Shown piece after piece: positions 5,643 through 9,150 of a DNA stretch of 9,150 nucleotides. Each line of letters opens with the position of its first letter. Within the stretch, counting starts at the first letter, position 1. The notes beneath the pieces were generated by a model. The model did no database searches. It saw only the letters and a list, made by a program, of their open reading frames with translations, and was not told the origin of the DNA. Source of the stretch: Bacillota bacterium (GTDB lineage Bacteria > Bacillota > Clostridia > Peptostreptococcales > Acidaminobacteraceae); NCBI GenBank assembly GCA_023443345.1, contig JAEZUZ010000103.1, positions 1 to 9,150 on the forward strand, read 5' to 3'. The translations under genes and the position numbers were made by a program.

Positions 5643-7979
5643 ATGAAATATATTTATTATGTAAGTGATATGATGTGTGCAGCCTGTGTAAGTAGTATAG
5701 AAAAGGCTGTAAAATCAATTGATGGAGTTGAGAGTGTAACTACAAATCTAGTACAGAAGAGGATATATGTAGAGGCAGAGTGTCCATCAAATATAATAGA
5801 GGAAAAGATATCTTCAATTGGATATACTCCTTCTAAAGTAGATATAAATGAAGTAGAAATAGAAATAGATGGAATGAGCTGCGCAGCGTGTGCCAGCGCA
5901 CTAGAGAAGGCATTATTAAAAGATAGCAGAATTGATGAAGCCTCTGTAAATTTCTTGACTAAGAAAGCTAAAATCCTCTCAAATTCACAGATAAGCTCTC
6001 AAGTATTAAAGGCAATAGTTAATAGTGTTGGATTTAGTGTAGTTGAGAAAACAGAAGAAAAGAAGGAGTTTCCCTACATAGTTCCTGTTATGCTATGTTC
6101 AGCAATAGTATTTATACTTTCTATGTCATCGATGGTGGGTATAAAGCTTCCATTGTTTGACATGGATACCAACCCAGTGCTAAATGCTACAAGTCAACTT
6201 ATATTAGTTATGATTGTAATGTTTTTTGGGAGAAGATTTTATACAAAGGGATATAGATCTCTATTAAATAGAGCATCAAATATGGATACACTAATTGCCC
6301 TTAGTACAACAGCAGCATTTATATACTCACTTTATTATTACTACAAGCTATTAAATGGACATACTCATGCAGTACACCATCTGTATTTTGAATCAGTTGC
6401 TGTAATTATTGCATTAATAATGCTTGGGAAATTATTAGAAGAAAGAGCTAAAAAGAAAACTACATCATCAATTAAGGCATTGATGAATTTAGCTCCTGAG
6501 ACGGCAATAAGATTAAATGGATCTAATCAAGAAGAAGTAAGTGTACATCTACTCAATATATCAGATAGAATACTCATAAGAAGTGGTGATAGAGTTCCGA
6601 TGGACTCAATTATAGTAGATGGGACTTTAGATTTAGATGTATCTATGTTAACTGGAGAATCCATTATTCAGACTAAATCTGTAGGAGACAGGGTATATGC
6701 AGGTAGTATAAATAAAAGTGGCATAGCTACAGCTGAAGTAGTTGAATTGAGTGACTCAAGTCTTCTAAGTAAGATAATAAAGGTCGTTGAAGAAGCGCAG
6801 TCGCAAAAACCTCCAATAGCTAGATTAGCAGATAAGGTGGCTGGTATATTTGTTCCTGTTGTAATAGCAATAGCACTTATAAGCTCTATTTTATGGTTTA
6901 TCTTTTTAAGAGATTTTGGATTTTCTTTAGAGGTATTTGTAAGTGTTCTTGTAATAGCTTGTCCATGTGCACTTGGATTAGCAACTCCAACTGCTATAAT
7001 GGTTGGAACAGGTAGAGCAGCACAAAAAGGTATATTGATTAAAGGTGGAGAATCTCTAGAGTTAGCTCATAAAATTACAGATATCGTTCTAGATAAGACA
7101 GGTACCATAACTAAGGGAGAGATAGAAGTAGAAGAATTTGTAAATATAAGTGAGCATAAAACACAAGATATAGTAGATATATGTGCAAATTTAGAAAAAA
7201 ACTCTTCCCACTCAATAGCTAGAGGAATAGCTAAATTAAGCAGTAGAGATATAGATATTTCTCAATTTAAGGAGATAAGTGGATTTGGAGTTGAGGCTGT
7301 AGTTAACGGAAAACTATATAGAGTAGGAAATTCTAAATTTATAGATGCTTCTGATAGATATATAGATAGTTCTCAACAGAGAGTTTTTGTAAGCATAGAT
7401 GAAAATTTAGTTGGATACTTTATACTCAAAGATCAAATAAAGGAGAGTTCATTTAAAGCGATAGAAACACTCGAGAAGTTAGGCATAAATGTAATTATGC
7501 TTACAGGAGATAGTAGACAAGTTGCAGAGGATATTTCAGAGAAATTGGGTATAAATGAAGTAATAAGCGAGGTGCTTCCAACAGATAAATCTAGAGTTAT
7601 TGAGTCAAAAAAAGCAGACTCAAAAGTTGTATGTATGGTTGGAGATGGCATTAATGATGCACCAGCTTTAGCCAGTGCAGATGTATCTATAGCTATGGGC
7701 AATGGAACAGATATAGCAATTGATACTTCAGATATAGTTCTTGTACAGGGAGATTTAAATAAAGTTGCAAGTGCTATTGAATTGTCAAAAAAAGTTGTCA
7801 AAAATATAAAAGAAAATTTGTTCTGGGCATTTATATATAATATAATAGGTATACCTATTGCTGCTGGTGTTTTACATATATTTGGGGGACCTTTGTTAAA
7901 TCCAATGATTGCAGCCTTAGCAATGAGTTTATCTTCAGTGAGTGTTGTAACAAATGCTCTAAGATTAAGGGGGAAATAA
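5643..7979 (+). CDS. copA: Copper-exporting P1B-type ATPase
   Basis: Membrane pump expelling cytosolic Cu(I) using ATP. Two N-terminal heavy-metal-associated domains carry MCAAC (Cys12/Cys15) and SCAAC (Cys80/Cys83). Eight membrane segments are visible, at about 145-163, 183-199, 213-235, 246-264, 398-421, 430-455, 722-745 and 750-770. The CPC ion site is Cys440-Pro-Cys442; Tyr732-Asn733 in helix 7 and Met761 with Ser764-Ser765 in helix 8 are the known Cu(I)-type (P1B-1) signature. The actuator TGES is at 337-340, the phosphorylated Asp484 lies in DKTGT, TGDS is at 621-624, and the hinge GDGINDAP starts at 667. The nucleotide-domain His523 is followed by Ser, not the usual Pro. At 778 aa the length is normal. 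The Shine-Dalgarno sequence is weak (AAGTAGG, 5 nt spacing). copZ overlaps the stop by 1 nt. No copper regulator gene or clear operator is in the window. Confidence 0.95.
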   Translation: MKYIYYVSDMMCAACVSSIEKAVKSIDGVESVTTNLVQKRIYVEAECPSNIIEEKISSIGYTPSKVDINEVEIEIDGMSCAACASALEKALLKDSRIDEASVNFLTKKAKILSNSQISSQVLKAIVNSVGFSVVEKTEEKKEFPYIVPVMLCSAIVFILSMSSMVGIKLPLFDMDTNPVLNATSQLILVMIVMFFGRRFYTKGYRSLLNRASNMDTLIALSTTAAFIYSLYYYYKLLNGHTHAVHHLYFESVAVIIALIMLGKLLEERAKKKTTSSIKALMNLAPETAIRLNGSNQEEVSVHLLNISDRILIRSGDRVPMDSIIVDGTLDLDVSMLTGESIIQTKSVGDRVYAGSINKSGIATAEVVELSDSSLLSKIIKVVEEAQSQKPPIARLADKVAGIFVPVVIAIALISSILWFIFLRDFGFSLEVFVSVLVIACPCALGLATPTAIMVGTGRAAQKGILIKGGESLELAHKITDIVLDKTGTITKGEIEVEEFVNISEHKTQDIVDICANLEKNSSHSIARGIAKLSSRDIDISQFKEISGFGVEAVVNGKLYRVGNSKFIDASDRYIDSSQQRVFVSIDENLVGYFILKDQIKESSFKAIETLEKLGINVIMLTGDSRQVAEDISEKLGINEVISEVLPTDKSRVIESKKADSKVVCMVGDGINDAPALASADVSIAMGNGTDIAIDTSDIVLVQGDLNKVASAIELSKKVVKNIKENLFWAFIYNIIGIPIAAGVLHIFGGPLLNPMIAALAMSLSSVSVVTNALRLRGK

Positions 7980-8179
7980 TGAAAAGAGAATATGTATTAA
8001 AGAATATGAAATGTGCTGGATGTCAAGCAGCTGTAGAGAAGATTGTTTCAAATCTTGAAGGTGTAAAGAAAGTTGAAGTAGATCTTGGAACTAACACACT
8101 TACGATTGAAGCAGAAGATGATTTTAAAGAAGGCACAGCTATAAAGATGCTTGCTGAAGCAGGTTATCCTGTAGAATAA
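7979..8179 (+). CDS. copZ: CopZ-like copper chaperone (heavy-metal-associated domain protein)
   Basis: A 66-aa cytosolic single-domain protein of the ferredoxin-like HMA fold, predicted to bind Cu(I) and hand it to the metal-binding domains of CopA. The binding loop is MKCAGC with Cys12 and Cys15, followed by the expected helix (QAAVEKIVSNLEGV) and strand (KKVEVDLGTNTLTIEA). The ending EAGYPVE is typical of the family. Its ATG overlaps the last base of the copA stop (TAATG), with a purine-rich AGGGGG site 5 nt upstream, so the two are translated from one message. The loop is CAGC rather than the CAAC of both CopA domains, so it looks like an independent chaperone and not a recent copy. A different soft metal such as silver is possible, but CopA's Cu(I) signature favours copper. 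Confidence 0.9.
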   Translation: MKREYVLKNMKCAGCQAAVEKIVSNLEGVKKVEVDLGTNTLTIEAEDDFKEGTAIKMLAEAGYPVE

Positions 8180-8188
8180 TTTAAATTT

Positions 8189-8214
8189 AAGCAACCATTT
8201 AAGGTTGCTTTTTT
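8189..8214 (+). terminator. Rho-independent terminator of copA-copZ
   Basis: AAGCAACC (8189-8196) and GGTTGCTT (8203-8210) form a perfect 8-bp stem with a six-base ATTTAA loop, followed by TTTTATTT. It begins 9 nt after the copZ stop and separates the copper genes from the PTS gene. Confidence 0.9.
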
Positions 8215-8248
8215 ATTTGGAACATTGTTTTATTGTACTGTCAATTTG

Positions 8249-8276
8249 TTGAAATAATTTTGCTCTTATATATAAT
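8249..8276 (+). promoter_or_regulatory. Sigma-70/SigA-type promoter for the PTS gene
   Basis: TTGAAA (8249-8254) and TATAAT (8271-8276) are spaced by 16 nt. Transcription would begin near 8283, giving a leader of only about 11 nt with the Shine-Dalgarno sequence almost at its 5' end. No antiterminator-type hairpin precedes the gene, so LicT/SacY-like antitermination is not supported. The 11-mer TTATATATAAT ending in the -10 box also occurs at the nifJ promoter. Confidence 0.65.
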
Positions 8277-8282
8277 TAACTC

Positions 8283-8289
8283 AAGGAGG
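8283..8289 (+). promoter_or_regulatory. Ribosome binding site that decides the PTS gene start
   Basis: AAGGAGG is followed by G and two consecutive ATG codons. The first ATG (8291) is only 1 nt away; the second (8294) is 4 nt away, the same spacing as in nifJ and rubredoxin. The second is therefore preferred. Confidence 0.75.
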
Positions 8290-8293
8290 GATG

Positions 8294-9150
8294 ATGAACT
8301 CTAAAGACATCCTTAAACATCTAGGAGGAAGTCAAAATATTGTAACTATAACTCATTGCATGACTAGATTAAGGGCAAGGGTAAAAGACGAGAGTCTTGT
8401 AAAAGAAGAAGAATTAAAGAAGATATCTGGGGTTTTAGGAGTTGTGCTTAGTGCAGATAATGTGCAGGTTGTAATAGGGCCGGCAAAAGTTAAGGAAGTT
8501 ACAGATGAAGTGATTGCTCTTATGAAAAATCCAGATAATGATAAAAAAAGAGATAGTAGGGTGATATCGTCTCTTAAGTTAGTTTCGATGATATTTGCTC
8601 CTTTAATTCCCGTGCTTATTTGCTATGGTATATTTCTATCTCTAGGAAAATTTTTAAACTTTAATATACCTTTAAAAGTCTTTGATTTATTCATTTTGAT
8701 TTTTATAGCATTTAGAATGGCAGATGTATTTAATACAAATCCATACTTAGCTTCTATGCTTGCTTTTTTAATGATTTATTATAACAATGAACATGGAATT
8801 AATACAGGTATAATTTTAATTATGTTATCAGTATTATTTTTAATTCTAATAGAGAAATTGCATTCAAAATATCTTGCAAAATTTTTCAATCACCAAGTAT
8901 TTCTAACTCTAGATGTCTCTATAGCTCTTGTTTTAGGCATATTTGTGTTGACACCTATCTCTAATACAATAGAAAAATTTATAGTAGATTGTATATTTTC
9001 TGGAATTTTGTTCTCTCCTAATACATTAATAAGAGGATTAGCTGGAGCAATACTAGCTAGCACATTTTATTTTATGCTAGTTAGAGGAATACATCACATT
9101 TTAATCTTATTTTATATGATAGAGATTTTTAATTTTGGATACTCTAGGCT
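8294..9150 (+). CDS. PTS sugar permease EIIBC, glucose/sucrose/beta-glucoside class (3' end outside the window)
   Basis: Membrane permease that takes up and phosphorylates a sugar using phosphate from EIIA. The EIIB domain occupies about residues 1-75: ILKHLGGSQNIVTITHCMTRLR with the phosphorylated Cys22, then ISGVLGVV and the VQVVIGP strand, all typical of the family. After a charged linker (about 76-90) begins a hydrophobic EIIC domain with several membrane segments. It contains NPYLA (149-153) and RGIHH (264-268), matching the NPYL and GxHH landmarks of EIIC. About 285 residues are visible without a stop; relatives are usually 450 aa or more, so roughly a third or more is missing. EIIC landmarks look somewhat closer together than in the better-known BglF, so this may be a compact or divergent subfamily. 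The order EIIB then EIIC is that of sucrose, beta-glucoside and N-acetylmuramate permeases; the substrate cannot be told. Any fused or separate EIIA would lie downstream. Confidence 0.87.
   Translation, partial: MNSKDILKHLGGSQNIVTITHCMTRLRARVKDESLVKEEELKKISGVLGVVLSADNVQVVIGPAKVKEVTDEVIALMKNPDNDKKRDSRVISSLKLVSMIFAPLIPVLICYGIFLSLGKFLNFNIPLKVFDLFILIFIAFRMADVFNTNPYLASMLAFLMIYYNNEHGINTGIILIMLSVLFLILIEKLHSKYLAKFFNHQVFLTLDVSIALVLGIFVLTPISNTIEKFIVDCIFSGILFSPNTLIRGLAGAILASTFYFMLVRGIHHILILFYMIEIFNFGYSR

Noticed and set aside
7433..7801. 122-aa minus-strand reading frame
   Set aside because: It is opposite the conserved phosphorylation-domain part of copA, has low-complexity Ser/Ile/Thr-rich content and no promoter or ribosome binding site of note.
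1..9150. CRISPR arrays, insertion sequences, phage genes, toxin-antitoxin or defence systems, tRNA/rRNA genes
   Set aside because: No direct-repeat arrays, transposase motifs, terminal inverted repeats or RNA-gene sequences were seen; all long frames are explained by housekeeping, copper or transport genes.

Overview
The window is about 9.15 kb of AT-rich, tightly packed bacterial DNA with every gene on the + strand. Low GC, AGGAGG-type ribosome binding sites, U-tailed hairpin terminators, a single-chain pyruvate:ferredoxin oxidoreductase next to a rubredoxin, and a PTS permease together suggest a strictly anaerobic, fermentative Firmicute (Clostridia/Tissierellia-like). The sequence alone does not let me name a genus.

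Layout: (1) 1-765 is the C-terminal part of tyrosyl-tRNA synthetase. (2) A near-consensus promoter directly after its stop drives a two-gene unit, 830-4564: nifJ (pyruvate:ferredoxin/flavodoxin oxidoreductase, 1183 aa) and an 18-nt-spaced 54-aa rubredoxin, closed by a hairpin at 4574-4596. (3) 4637-5616 holds an RNase HI-type nuclease with an enlarged C-terminal loop, overlapping by 4 nt a four-helix membrane protein of unknown function; a U-tailed hairpin is embedded in that gene's last codons. (4) 5643-8179 is a copper-efflux pair: a CopA-type P1B ATPase and a 66-aa CopZ-like metallochaperone overlapping by 1 nt, closed by a strong terminator at 8189-8214. (5) 8294-9150 is the start of a PTS EIIBC sugar permease with its own promoter, running off the window.

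How they work together: nifJ makes acetyl-CoA, CO2 and low-potential electrons from pyruvate, and the co-transcribed rubredoxin is a candidate one-electron acceptor or partner in oxygen defence. CopZ and CopA would bind cytosolic Cu(I) and pump it out, which protects iron-sulfur enzymes such as nifJ; that link is inference from known copper toxicity. The PTS permease would feed sugar into glycolysis and so to pyruvate.

There are no RNA genes, CRISPR arrays, insertion sequences or phage genes, and no gap without a gene exceeds about 115 nt. I found no convincing new multi-gene system. The points worth a second look are the nifJ-rubredoxin operon, the probably leaderless RNase H transcript, the RNase H loop insertion, the hairpin just upstream of copA, a His-Ser in place of His-Pro in CopA, and a shared promoter sequence upstream of nifJ and the PTS gene.
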